A model generated the notes under the pieces. The model did not search any database and had not been told where the DNA came from. It saw nothing but the letters and a program-made list of their open reading frames with translations. From contig NC_088918.1 in the NCBI RefSeq assembly GCF_963576675.1, positions 62,203,001 through 62,267,000 of the forward strand: 64,000 bases of DNA. Direction: 5' to 3'. Positions 45,854 through 58,100 of the stretch are shown here, piece by piece; the first letter of the stretch is position 1, and each line of letters starts with the position of its first letter. The DNA comes from Euphorbia lathyris (Eukaryota; Streptophyta; Magnoliopsida; Malpighiales; Euphorbiaceae). Made by a program: the position numbers and the translations under genes.

Positions 45854-48800
45854 CAACAACAACAACAAAGCCTTAGTCCCGAAATGATTCGGGGTCGGCT
45901 AACATGAACCATCATATAAAACCGTGAAAATCAAGTCGTGTCAGCGACACAGATTCGCTCCCTCCACTCCGTCCTATCCACTACCATATTTTCCTCAATT
46001 CCCAATAAACTCATATCACTCTCGATCACCCTCCTCCAAGTTTGCTTAGGTCTTCCCCTACCCCTCACCACTACATCCCTTTGCCACTCTTCGGTTCTCC
46101 TAACCGGCGCATCAAGCGCTCTACGTCTCACATGGCCAAACCACCTTAGTCGGTTTTCTCTCATTTTATTCTCAATAGATGTGACCCCTACTTTTGTCCT
46201 AATTATTTCATTACGCACCCGGTCCTTTCTCGTGTGACCACACATCCATCTCAACATACGCATCTCCGCCACCGACATCTTATGGATGTGGCAGTGTTTC
46301 ACTGCCCAACACTCCGTACCATATAACAATGCTGGTCTAATTGCCGTCCGGTAGAATTTTCCCTTCAATCTATTAGGCATGCCGGGATCACAAAGGAAAC
46401 CCGTAGCACTCTTCCACTTCGACCAACCAGCTTTAATCCTATGGGCAACATCTCCATCTACACCTCCCTACTCCTACGGCCGCTAAACTTACACTCCAAA
46501 TATTCTGTCTTACTTCGACTCAACTTAAAGCCTCTAGATTCTAGAGTTTGCCTCCATAGTTCCAACTTCATCTCCACTCCTTCTTTCGTCTCATCAACCA
46601 ACACAATATCATCTGCAAACAGCATGCACCATGGTATACCATCTTGAAGTGAACTTGTTAGTTCATCCATAACGATGGCAAAAAGAAATGGGCTTAGTGC
46701 GGAACCTTGATGCACTCCAATCGTAATAGGAAACTCTTCAGTTTTCCCAACACTAGTACGTACACTCGTGCATACTCCCTCATACATGTCCTTTATGATG
46801 TCAATATATTTTCGCGAAATGCCTTTCCTTATCAAGGCCCACCAAAGTACTTCCCTTGGTACCTTATCATATGCTTTCTCCAAGTCAATGAAAACCATAT
46901 GCAAGTCTTTCTTCTTATTTCGATAGTGCTCCATTAATTCTCTCATTAGATGGATGGCTTCCATAGTTGATCTTCCCGGCATAAAGCCAAACTGGTTTTC
47001 CGAGATCTTCACCGTCCTCCTTAGCCTTTGTTCAATCACTCGCTCCCAAAGTTTCATAGTGTGACTCATTAATTTGATTCCCCGATAGTTGGCACAATCT
47101 TGGACATCGCCTTTGTTCTTATACAAATGGATTAAGGTACTTTTCCTCCATTCTGATGGCATCTTATTGTTTCTCCAAATTTTGTTGAAGAACGTCGTCA
47201 ACCATTCGATTCCTCTTTCTCCCAAACATCTCCAAATCTCAATAGGGATGCCATCAGGTCCTACTGCTTTCTTCAACTTCATCTTACTTAATGCCATTTT
47301 GACTTCACCCTTTTGAATTCTCCGCAGGCATTCATGATTTATCATATCGTGATGGATACTTATATCTCCAACATCTTGTTGGCGATCTCCATTAAATAAG
47401 TCATCAAAATAGGACCTCCATCGTTCCTTGATATCCTTATCTCCAACTAGGACTTTCTGGTCCACATCCTTCACACATTTAACTTTTCCGAGATCTCGCG
47501 TCTTCCTATCTCTCATCCGAGCAATTCTATATATGTCTCTTTCCCCTTCTTTCGTATCCAATCTTGTATACAGATCCCGATTCACCTTTGCTCTAGCATC
47601 TCGTATGACCTTCTTTACTTCCCTTTTAGCCTCTTTGTATTTTTCGTAGTTCTCGTCACTCCTACATTTCCCCAATAGTTTATAGGATTCTCTCTTACTC
47701 TTTACTGCTTGTCGTACTTCTTCTGTCCACCAAGATGTGTCCTTACCCGGTGGCATGCTACCTTTAGATTCCCCTAGAACTTCCTTCGCTACTTCCCGTA
47801 TACTATGCTCCATCTTATTCCATATCGAATCTATATCTGAATCCATATTGCAAGTCCAAATATCTTTTTTGGTCATCTCATCCACAAATTTTTGTTGATT
47901 CTCCCCTTGCAATTTCCACCACTTAATCTTAGTCTCTACTTGAGGTGTTTGTTTTCTTATACATTTCCTACTTCGAAAATCTAGCACCACTACTCTATGT
48001 TGGGTTGTCGTACTCTCACCAGGGATCACCTTACAATCAATATAACTCTTTCTCCAAGCACTCCTTACTAAGAAGAAGTCAATTTGGCTCGCATTACCGC
48101 CACTCCGATAAGTCACTAAGTGGGATGTTCTCTTCATAAACCATGTGTTCATGATACTCAAGTCATAGGCTGATGCGAATTCCAAAATATCATTTCCTGC
48201 TTCATTCTTATCTCCAAAACCATACCCTCCATGAACACTCTCAAACCCATCTCGCCTAGAACCCACGTGTCCATTGAGATCACCCCCTAGTACCATTTTT
48301 TCATCCCTAGGAACCTGTTGCACCACTTTCTCTAAGTCATCCCAAAAAGCTTGTCTTATAGACACATCTAATCCTATTTGTGGCGCATATGCACTAATGA
48401 CATTCACAACCTCATCCCCTATCACTAGCTTAACACTCATAATTCTATCGCTCTTCCTAGACACCGCTACTACCTCATCAATATACTCCCTATCAATAAG
48501 AATACCTACTCCATTTCTACCCTTATCCTTTCCTGAGTACCAAAGCTTATAACCCCAAGGAGCTATCTTTCTAGCCTTGGCTCCAACCCACTTGGTTTCT
48601 TGTAGGCATAATATATTTATTCTCCTCCTCTTCATAACATCTACAATTTCAGCTAATCTTCCTGTCAAAGAACCTATGTTCCATGTCCCAAAGCGTAACC
48701 TACTACCCTTACCCCTACCCCTACCATTACCGTGGACTAGCTTATTTACCCGCAACCCTTGCATATTTGACACCACCCCCGGGTCCTGGGGTGGCGCGCC

Positions 48801-49031
48801 GCTTCGGGGCGACGACCTAGCAACCCTTGCACATTTATCACTACACCCGGGTCTAAGAAGTGCAGCGCGTCGCTGAGTAGGGAACGCCCCAACGGTATTT
48901 ATATTATGGTTCATGTCATAAGATGTGGTTAAGTTTTACGCTGGCCGCCACAAACCTACCGCAACCCTCCTCCTTTGTCCGGGCTTGGGACCGGCTGTAA
49001 AGGCCACCAAGTGACCCTCACAGGCGGAGTT
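45854..49031 (-). mobile_element. Full-length RTE-type LINE
   Basis: 3.2 kb with the perfect 17-bp target duplication TTCTAGTAACATATAAA at 45837-45853 and 49032-49048. Its 3' end (plus-strand left) is a (TTG)n tail, seen as ACAACAACAACAACAA, which is usual for plant RTE elements instead of poly(A). The target site straddles the Helitron 3' end (TTCTAG) and the host palindrome (TAACATATAAA). The 5' part carries the GGTCACTTGGTGGCC-type leader. One frameshift near 46455 is the only coding break seen. Confidence 0.95.
45931..48914 (-). pseudogene. RTE endonuclease-reverse transcriptase, one frameshift
   Basis: ATG at 48914. Endonuclease motifs come first ([32 protein letters not shown]), then RT motifs ([51 protein letters not shown]). 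The main frame ends at 46458 after FSGRRSREV. The C-terminal part, including RLRWFGHVRRR and GRGRPKQTW, continues in another frame from about 46455 to 45931. This C-terminal motif set is normal for the family. There is no RNase H, as expected for RTE. Apart from the frameshift every catalytic motif is present, so the copy is young. Confidence 0.92.
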
Positions 49032-49339
49032 TTCTAGTAACATATAAAGTTAATAGAAAAAGAATATAATATGGTTAATTTAATTATGACGTTTAGCATA
49101 AATTGGATATATTTTGTAAACGTTAAGTTTAAATTCATATTATTTTGTAAACGTTAGGCCTATATTGGCGCTATTTTGTACGTGAGGTCTAAATTGATGC
49201 TATATTATAAACGTTAAATCTAAATTGGTATTATATTGTAAACGTTAAGTCTATATTAGTGCTATTTTGAATATTGAGCCTAAATTGGTATTTCCCTGAA
49301 AACCTTAAACCTATTTTGGTACCTTATTCCATTTATCAA

Positions 49340-49406
49340 TTTAGGTAATAGAACGAATATGAATAATAAAAAAACAAACAGGTAAAAAATTATGATATTA
49401 TCTACG
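49340..49406. other. AT-rich spacer
   Basis: Short unique stretch between the nested insertion and the next retro-insertion. Confidence 0.5.
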
Positions 49407-49420
49407 AATAGTCTATCCTT

Positions 49421-49853
49421 TTTTTTTTTGATGAAAATGTTAATAACTTCATTAGATACGAAAAGAACAATTACAACAAGAAATGAAAAAGGTAAAAAAC
49501 CTTACAAAATCCACAATGGGACCAAAACGACTACAAAGAGCATAAAAGGCCATAAAAGGCATAAAACATACAGAAAAACAAAAATACATATACTTCATGG
49601 AAATCAAATTCCGTAGAAAAGCAACTGCAATCGAATCTTCATCATTTAGGTCCTTCCGAACATTCGGATCTGAGTCCTTTCTTTTATTGCAACCACATAG
49701 ATATATTGATCCACGTATAAAATAAATCGTTTCCGCTCTTGCTAAATCCAAAAAAGGTATAAATAGCAGAATAATCGAGAGAAGATGCAATTCAAACGGA
49801 TAAAAGAAATCCAATAAAATATATAAACACTGATTAAAAAAAATATAATAAAA
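49421..49853 (-). mobile_element. Short non-LTR retro-insertion with TSD
   Basis: 433 bp flanked by AATAGTCTATCCTT (49407-49420 and 49854-49867). The plus strand begins with a T-run then GATGAAAATG, i.e. a poly(A) tail on the minus strand. A 120-codon minus-strand frame inside is Phe- and Ile-rich and not recognised. It may be a 5'-truncated LINE, a SINE-like unit or a processed RNA copy. Confidence 0.75.
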
Positions 49854-49867
49854 AATAGTCTATCCTT

Positions 49868-50317
49868 TACTATCACCATTCTTATCCATTAAATTTAGAA
49901 AAAGGGTTAATCTCATGGACATCACCATCCATTCAACCACAGATCATAAAATAATTGATTCTATTCGGTTGGTCTGAATAAAATAAAAAAACCTTAGACA
50001 AGTGTTAAGCAAGTAGAACATTATAAAACTAGGAGAAGGTTCTTATCTTCCAGAAAGTTCCAGCAAATTCTTTGTAAATAAATAATAAATCCAAAGATGC
50101 AAGCCAGGTGTCCTAAACTTAAATGTGGCATCCACGTGTAACATAGTACATTATACGTCAAAACTTTTAGTCAGTTTTACAAATATTTTAAAAGTTTTGG
50201 TGCTTAAATATATCAACTCTTATTCTTCACTGTTCATTCACCTGATCCATCTTTCCAAACACCCAAATCTCTGAGCCAAAAATTGTTTTTGGATTTTTGT
50301 TTGTTCTCTCTCAGGGC
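49868..50317 (+). promoter_or_regulatory. Upstream region of the RCC1 gene
   Basis: Contains CCACGTGT (G-box/ABRE type, CACGTG at 50133-50138), about 180 bp before the ATG, and a TATA-like TTAAATATATC at about 50204. A G-box is compatible with light- or ABA/stress-responsive expression; this is inference only. Confidence 0.5.
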
Positions 50318-53300
50318 ATGGCGATCAATGGCAACAAAAGCCAGGAAGTTAAGCTGAAAATGGAGGAATGTATAGATACCATGCTATACGTGTGCGGCTA
50401 TCTTCCTGGAGTTTCACAAGAGAAATCGTCCATACTCACTCCGGTGCCTGTACTGGTTCACCATGGTGATTCGTGGAAGGACGTTTGTGGCGGAGGCTGT
50501 GGGTTTGCTATGGCCATTTCAGGTTGCTTTTTTCTTATCTTTGATTTTATTTCTGTTTTAAGTTGCTAAGTAAAAGGAATTGGAATTGTGTATTTCTATT
50601 TGTCCAGTGTATACTTTAGTTATAGTTTTGACTTCAGGATTACTTTGTTGTTTATGCCTATTGTTTCATGAGCCTGCTATTTGTATAAGATTTTGTTCCA
50701 GTAAACCTTGCAATTCTAGGTGACATTAGTTATGTGATCAAAGTGCTTTACATTAAGAACATTTTCAAATTACAGAAGGTAATCATTTGTTAGATTTATA
50801 TGTGCAAATGAAATGTGGAAACTTCTCTTCCAATTTGTTGTTAATTATTTTTGCTATATAATTGTTTATGCTTATGGTTACTCAACTACCTGTAACTAGG
50901 ATCCGGAAAGCTTATGACATTGGGTTCCACGGATGAAGAAGGCCAAAGCTATTTGACTGCTGGAAAGCATGGGGTAATGCAATGAACTTCTGATTAGTGA
51001 ATACTTTGATGAAATTTTCTGTTTGAATTGATTTTACATCTTTTTTCTGCTACACATTGTTCAGGAGATACCAGAGCCTTTTCCTCTGCCAGATGAGGCT
51101 TGCTCTGTGAAGGCCGCTGCTGGCTGGTCTCATTGTGCATCAGTAACAGGTGACTGTTTTATTCCCATTTATTTCTGCTTTCAATTTTGATAGCATGTTC
51201 TCTGAAGGAAAATGAAGAAAACTCAGCATTGAGCCTTTTTTCACCTTTGTGCGTTAATGAAATTTTCCATTTGTAGAATTGATGGTACTGTGGCTAAATT
51301 ATTGTTGGATTTGACATTTTTTGTTAGGAGTAGTTACAAGATTTGGAGATTTCTTCGAACATTGTTGATATGCAGGGAAGTATAGTGTAATTTCTCTTCA
51401 TTGTGCTTATCAGAATGTGTTCTTTTCTGTGCCAATTCTAAAAGAAAATCTGTCTTCCTCCAATTCAACCTCGATTTGTTTCTTTAGTGATTGCCTCTTT
51501 TCGGTATCGTGTCTAAATTTCCATATACACATCTCAATAAGGTCTTGTGAATGCTCAATATGCAGAGACAGGAGAAGTGTACACATGGGGTTGGAAAGAG
51601 TGTGTTCCCTCTATGAAATTCCTTAATAATTCAACAGCTTCGGGAAGCGTCCGAACGGATACTGCTGGAACACTAAATGCATTGCTGGTGGAACAAGGTT
51701 AGCTCTGTTGAGGCCTTTGCATTTGTTAGCAAACCCTCTTTCTTCTATATGAATGTCACAGAGGTTATTATTCCTCAGTAAGCCCAAGGGCCCAGGGGTC
51801 ACTTTCTCAGGCTGGAGAGGAAATTCTGAAGAAACGAAAAGCATCAGTTGCTAGAGAAGACTCTGAAACTTCATCACCTGGAGATGATTTTTTCACACAC
51901 TCACCTTCTCTTGTAGCACCAGGTCCTGGAGTGAAAGTCACCAGCGTCGCTGCTGGTGGACGCCACACTTTAGCGCTTTCAGGTAGATTGAATGCTTCTC
52001 GGGTCACGACCTTGTACATTTCAGGTGTAGTGTAGTATCCTCCATAGTTAGGCTATATAGTTGTGTATAGGTTATATGAACGAAGTAGGTTGTATGAAGT
52101 ACGAAGCTACTGGAAGAATTTTGATGTATGGCAAGACACATGATGCATCATGTTTTTAACATAAAGTTTCAGATATGGGACAGGTATGGGGTTGGGGCTA
52201 TGGAGGCGAAGGACAGCTCGGTTTGGGATCGCGGATAAAAATGGTGTCTTCACCTCATCTCATTCCCTGCATTGATGCATGTGCTTCTGGGAAAGATAGG
52301 TCGCTGATGGTCCATCAAGGAAGCATGAAATCATCAGCTCAAGCTTCTAAACTTCCCGGAAGTTATGTGAAGGAAATTGCTTGTGGTGGTCGGCATAGTG
52401 CAGTAGTTACAGGTAAGCATTCAATGCCTTGTTATTTGGCCCTGATGAAACTATTCAAGCTCCTGCACAAATCCCCTGGAATTATTGGCCATTCAAGTAC
52501 ATTCTCATAGCTTCTTTGATGAATTCTTGATTGAATTTACTGGACTTGGTTGGCAAATAAGCTGAGTTGCACTAATCAGACCTCGATCGCGATGTAGATA
52601 CCGGAGCATTACTTACATTTGGATGGGGACTCTATGGACAGGTAAGCTATTGCTTCTATTTGGTGGCTCCAATTTTTGTTGCATGCTAGAAGGTCCATAA
52701 GGGCAGGTGGCTTAGGCTCTTCTGTTTCTTAACAAGTCCTGGAGTCATCCATATATGAAAAAGTAGCTAATTTACATTGTGATCCAGTGTGGACAAGGGA
52801 ACACAAATGATGTGCTGAGACCTGCTTGTGTTCCTTCTTTATTGGGATATGAAGTAGAAAAAATTGCTGCTGGACTGTGGCATACTGTGTGTATTACTGC
52901 TGATGGTGGTGTCTATGCCTTTGGAGGGAACCAGTTTGGACAACTGGGGACTGGGGCTGACCAGGCTCAGGTAAATTCCATAACTTTGTATAGTAGTAAC
53001 GTTCAGGTTCGTTAGCGTTACGCTCTTGCTAGGAACTCTCAAGCACTTCTTCTTTCGAGATTATATGACATTGGGAACTACGCTCCAACGTCCAAGCATA
53101 CCGAATGGCTAGTCTCTAAACTATTTGTCTTTACTTTTTTACTTTTATGTGGCAATATGATAAGCTTTAGAATCCATATTTGTCTCAGTTTGAGGGATAT
53201 ACTGACTGAAGTTGGCTAGTTTAAATGGTTTTGGGATCAATTCTTGTATGCATGATACTTCATATATATGCGCCCTTTCGGTTTTCGGTGTTTCATTGCT

Positions 53301-53830
53301 TTCGGTTGACTTGATGAAAGAAACATCTTGTTTTGCTGTAATTTACTAAACATGTTATTAATACTTCCTCTCCAGACTCGGCCAAGGAAATTGGATGCTT
53401 CGAGTTTGGAAAGTAAACATGCAAAAATAGTATCTTGTGGAGCTCGGCATAGTGTCATTCTGACAGGTAAAGTTGAGAATCCTTGAAGCAAGGAACCAAA
53501 ACTGATAGTTAAAGCTCAATCATATATCTCTGACAATTAGATAACGTCATTAAATTCTCTGTGTTGTTTGTTTGTACATGTAGAAGATGACCAAGTATAT
53601 AGCTGGGGATGGAACAAGTACGGACAGGTATGGGTCTTGAATTCCTGAACCTGCAATTCTGATGTGCTAGTAAGTAATAATGTGCTTCTGTCAACATTTT
53701 GGTGTAGCTCGGCTTGGGCGATTCAATAGACCGCAACATCCCGTCTCAAGTTTCAACTGAAGGATATGTACCAAAAAATGTGGCATGCGGCTGGTGGCAC
53801 ACGCTACTGTTGGCTGATGCACCACATTGA
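50318..53830 (+). CDS. RCC1-repeat protein (TCF1/UVR8-like family)
   Basis: Eleven exons join into 480 residues without a stop: 50318-50522, 50900-50973, 51065-51149, 51566-51698, 51762-51982, 52173-52412, 52598-52641, 52788-52970, 53376-53466, 53584-53627 and 53708-53830. The N-terminus (YVCGYLPGVS, DSWKDVCGGGCGFAM) and repeated blades (AAGWSHCASVT, VAAGGRHTLALS, WGWGYGGEGQLGLGS, IACGGRHSAVVT, NQFGQLGTG, SCGARHSVILT, NVACGWWHTLLLAD) define a seven-blade RCC1 propeller. A Lys-rich insert (EEILKKRKAS) follows blade two. The order closely recalls the Arabidopsis subgroup with TCF1 (At3g55580) and At3g53830, remembered, not searched. In that group one member is a nuclear cold-response regulator. 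The UVR8 tryptophan set cannot be assigned, so UV-B sensing is not claimed. Confidence 0.9.
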
Positions 53831-55197
53831 ACACAATATTTGGTTGATGGTTAACCAAAGTTGAAAGTTTTGTTGCTAGGATACTGATGTTTCCCCCCTA
53901 ACATGTCATCCTCTTTATGCTCAACGTATGCTCCCCTTAGCATGGTGTGTTTTTTTTTAGGTAAACAGTTTATTATCTTTTTTGTTTTTATGTTTTTTAC
54001 TTATGTTGTTGCACTTCTGTTAATGTATTTTAAGCTTTTTAAAGTTTTGTTGTAGTCAAATCTTGTAAAGTTTTTCATTTTATTTTTTTTGTTACTGTTA
54101 TAATGTCAATGTGTGTGTGAATAGCATTAAATAGCTTTTTTTTTATGGTTTACAGTATGCTGTAGTGAGTAGACATTTGGGGATATTGGGTTTCAACTTT
54201 TGTTTTATCTTTTGTTCTCTGCTTGGCGTTTTTACAATTCCGGTGATCGGTTTTGCATTATCATCGTGTGATCAATTTCCGGTGATCGTTGGAAGAGCAA
54301 GAAGCAAAATCTGAGTATCAAGCAATCTCTTAATTAGCTCTTTAGATTGCTTCAACATTGTGTTCAATAAATTACCAATCAATACATATTGAAGAGTTTG
54401 TCATTCTCTTTGTTAGAAGCTAAAAGAGAATATCATTTCTACGCTCTACATAGAAATGTATGAGCAACTTAGAGATATCTTCACTAGCCTTAAATAGAGT
54501 TTGGGTAAATTTTGTTCATACCCAATATTTGTGATCGAGCTTGAGGGGAGTATTACAATTATAATGTGAATGTGTGTGAATAGTTGTGTGAGAATAGCAT
54601 AGATGTCATAATTATAGGATTTAGATTTTATATATTTGATATAATTGTTGTTTGAAAGGTTCAATATAATAATTAAATAACAGTCAAACTTTCATTTTTA
54701 AATTTTCGATAACATAAAGATAAAATTGACATTGTTTGAAAACATTAGCAATAAATTTGTACCATTTCATATATGAAGGTTAAATCTCTAATTTTTCAAA
54801 AACATTAATTTATCAATAGACTTATTCAGAAAGTCCGATACGTGAGTCAAATAATTGTCAAACCACTCCGTTCAAATTTTCATTAGATAGGAGTAAAATT
54901 AAAATTGGTCAAATATTAGAAGTAAAGGTTAAATCTACACTTCCCCAGAAGCATTAAGATCAAACTTGACCCTTATCTCAATTGTTTTTAAAAATATACA
55001 AACTGACTAGTGTAATAGTAATAATAGGAGGTTAGCCATCCTTCTTACATTTCATTGCATGAGAAACTAGAGTTTGTATGCAATCATTAATTATACATTG
55101 TAGTGTTTAGTCGGAGGATAGTAGTATCACACAATGACATGGAAGTATAAAGTCTTGCCAGTTTTTGGTTAATCCCTCCATAAAGCTGAATAAAGCA
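53831..55197. other. Convergent intergenic region
   Basis: The 3' ends of the RCC1 gene (plus) and the bHLH gene (minus) face each other across 1.37 kb of AT-rich sequence. No further gene is seen. The sequence at about 54120-54600 is anonymous and may include a decayed insertion. Confidence 0.6.
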
Positions 55198-58100
55198 TCA
55201 AATCCTACTTGAAATGGGTTTTCTTTTGCGTTGCAAAAGCTGCACCAGAGGCCAGAATATATCGAGTCTATGGAACCCGTCTGAAACCTGTGAAAATTTG
55301 AACACGTCACAACAATGCTCGTAATTTCTGACGAAAAAGTCAAGCCAGAAAACAATATATTTACCTCTGACGAAAAAGTCAAGCCAGAAAACAATATATT
55401 TACCTCGACAATATACCGAGCCCATGTGTTACCCGATCGACTCTCCTGTACACCCTTCAAGATGGTTAAATGCAATCCATGGATTATGTCAGCAACCTCT
55501 AAGAAGACACCATCGTCATTACAAAGTACCTGTCAAATGTTCGTTCGACTTCAAGTTGTTAGGGGCGAAAGCAATAAATTCTTTAGCAAAAATAAGACAA
55601 CTCTGACAAGGCAAACCTCAATGAGCATGCAGCCAGGATAGCCAAGATCTTCCACAACTATAGGGCACTGAAGGAACTCATTACCAAATTCTATAGCCCT
55701 GCTTGTACCATTTGCTGAACCATCAAGCTGTGAAGCATCATTTAAACAAGTTCAAACATGGCAAACATGAAATGACATGCGTAATGCGCAAGCTGAAGGT
55801 ACAAATTTTAGCTCAGTTTCCCAACTTTTTCTTTTTTAAAGTGGGGTGCGCTATGTATTTAATTTCTATAACATACAGAGTAGGTCGGTAAGTGGTAAGT
55901 GCTTATCAGAATCAATCATAATGGAAGGTAAATTACCATGATTGATTCTGATAAGATTTATGGATACGGATACGAATATGAGATATTTTCCTTGAAAAGG
56001 TTTTGTTATCTTTGAAATCTAGAATATATTGGTGATGAAAGTATTTTTGGACTATCTTGAGATGTCTACCATATAACAATTAGTCTAAGTGCATTCATTT
56101 GATGTGCTTGATAGCACTTCGGTTACATGTAAAACCAGCAGGAGAGCAATTGTCACAGAGAACAGAAAACGAAGATTAATGGATCCTCGGCGTACCTTTT
56201 GAGGGGCACATTGTCTCAACTTTTCAGCTTGGTCAGCAACACTTCTTAAGTACACCATGTGGTTTACAGTACGGTCTAAGAGACTATCAATGCTACACTG
56301 GATTTTATAAAACGAACATCAAGATATTAACAAAATGAATAAAACGGTATTTGATAAAGAAATAACAGCTAATGATTACGTAATGGTATTTACTTTTGCA
56401 CCATTTGGAACAAGCTCCCTCAATTCTTTTACACGATCTTGGATCAGCTGTCTATCCCTTGGTCTTGGCTTCTGATTATCACCTGGTTTTGCCCTTCTTT
56501 TGCTGGTATTCGAGGTCTTGCATCCTTTGAGCGGTTTCATGTCGTCAGAGTCTCCACTCTGTTGTTCTTTCCTTAACATTGTGTTCATCATGCTTTCAAA
56601 ACTGTCTGGAGTACTGTTAGCAGTTCTGACATCAGTACTTTCAGAAGTCAGCTGGCTCCATGGTATAGAATCATAGCTTGGCGGGGAACTTGAATTTGAC
56701 CTTTTGTGAGGTTTAGGCCACGCGGTAAGACTCCCTGAAAAGCTATTACATGATACAAAATTCTTGGATATGCTGTAACTATTATCTACACTGGTGTTGT
56801 TATCTATACTGGTGTTGGCTTTGGCAACCACGTCTTCCAACAGATATCCAGCATCAGGTCCTCTTGCAAACCAGGAGAGCTCAGTTCGTTCAGTAGGACT
56901 TTTGTTGGTGTTAGGAGCATCCTTGGCCAAGAAAGTTGAGTCCCAGAATATTTCATTTGGTTGTTTCTCAGTTGTTGGTCGAGTTGCCTTGTGCAACTCA
57001 CTTTCCTCTGTAAGTCGAAGGCAACTGTTTCTAATGCCATTACTTATATCACTATCACCCTTGCCTATAGACATTTCTCCTGGCAAACTGTCAATGGGAT
57101 AAGAGTTCATGATTTGGTTGAAGGATTCTCCGCAGAATCCCCCACTGTAGTCATAAAAGTCGGAAGATGTATGTAGCTCTTCCATCAGAGATGACAGGTC
57201 CAACAGCTTGCTCTCTGTGGACGGAACATCAACCATATTTTCTGTTCCATAGTTAAAAGCTTCTGGAAAGTTATGAAAAGCAGGCATAGACGCATCTTGA
57301 ACAGTTAATAGCATAACATCTCGATTTGTAACAAACGGATAGTCACTTTCTAACTCAAAAGCACTGACAGGTTCTAATGGTTCCAAATTTTCAGTTTTCA
57401 CAGATGTGAGCACAGTGGAAAGTTGTGCATCTGAGTTTTCAATGGGATAAGATTCAAATGATGATGACAGCTGAGCTTCAGACCCCTCCAAGGAGAGAGG
57501 CATTGTATTCCACTGAACACTGTGAAGAGAAGTGAGTTCACTTTTGACAGATACTATTATATTGATATCTTCAGAAACCTGCAAGGTTGGAAACAAAATT
57601 ATAAGCCAATAAGCCACGCACGATAAGAGCTTGAATGTAATTAAAAAATTTGGGTAATAGGTCTGTTTATGTGGGCTATTATGACAACTTGGAAAGAACA
57701 AGATACTCATAAGAGAAAAGATCCAAAATTTACAAAAATCCATGTTTGTAATCGACAACCATGCCCAAGCACATGGTAAGATGTGCATATATGCTACTGG
57801 ATGGGACTGAGTTAGTGAAATGCATACATGAGCAGATACTAGATTGCATTCACTACTTCAAGCCTCTGTATAACATTTTTACTTTGTTAACAGGGAAACA
57901 AAGTGCATATAATATTACTAGTTGTTTATATCAATTTGATCAGTAGACTGCTTTATTGGTTGTGAACTAATTAAGAAGTAAAACTCTGTCAACTATGAAT
58001 TTTGGTACAATAATATGCAATCCAAAGTATGAAACCACTAAAACAGCAAACGTGAGCAGTGAGAACAAAGAGTGCACCTCTTCCAATGATCCAAGTTGCA

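Larger units (their letters stand above)
33346..49330. mobile_element. Foldback MULE-like MITE split by nested insertions
   Basis: The outermost insertion is flanked by ATTTATCAA at 33337-33345 and 49331-49339. The left arm is 33346-33784 (439 bp). The right arm is in three pieces: 34542-34688, 45843-45853 and 49049-49330 (together 440 bp). Joined, these pieces read as the reverse complement of the left arm. The uninterrupted element would be about 0.9 kb with a 20-bp loop. Arms consist of repeats of the type TTTAGGCTTAACGTTTACAA. Non-coding. The 9-bp duplication and GGGAGAAGGTACC terminus suggest a Mutator-type transposase in trans. Confidence 0.9.

Noticed and set aside
33346..49330. A giant Pack-MULE carrying genes between 300-bp TIRs
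   Set aside because: The right arm continues at 34542-34688 and rejoins at 45843 and 49049, so the inner sequence came by later insertions and not as MULE cargo.
49452..49814. 120-codon minus-strand frame as a membrane protein gene
   Set aside because: It lies wholly inside a short retro-insertion with TSD and a poly(A)-type end; composition explains its hydrophobicity.
52839..53042. Minus-strand ORF over the RCC1 gene
   Set aside because: It is antisense to exon 8, whose frame and splice borders join the eleven-exon protein.
50318..53830. Naming the RCC1 gene UVR8
   Set aside because: The overall order fits the TCF1-like subgroup better and the UVR8 tryptophan motifs (GWRHT-type series) are not evident.
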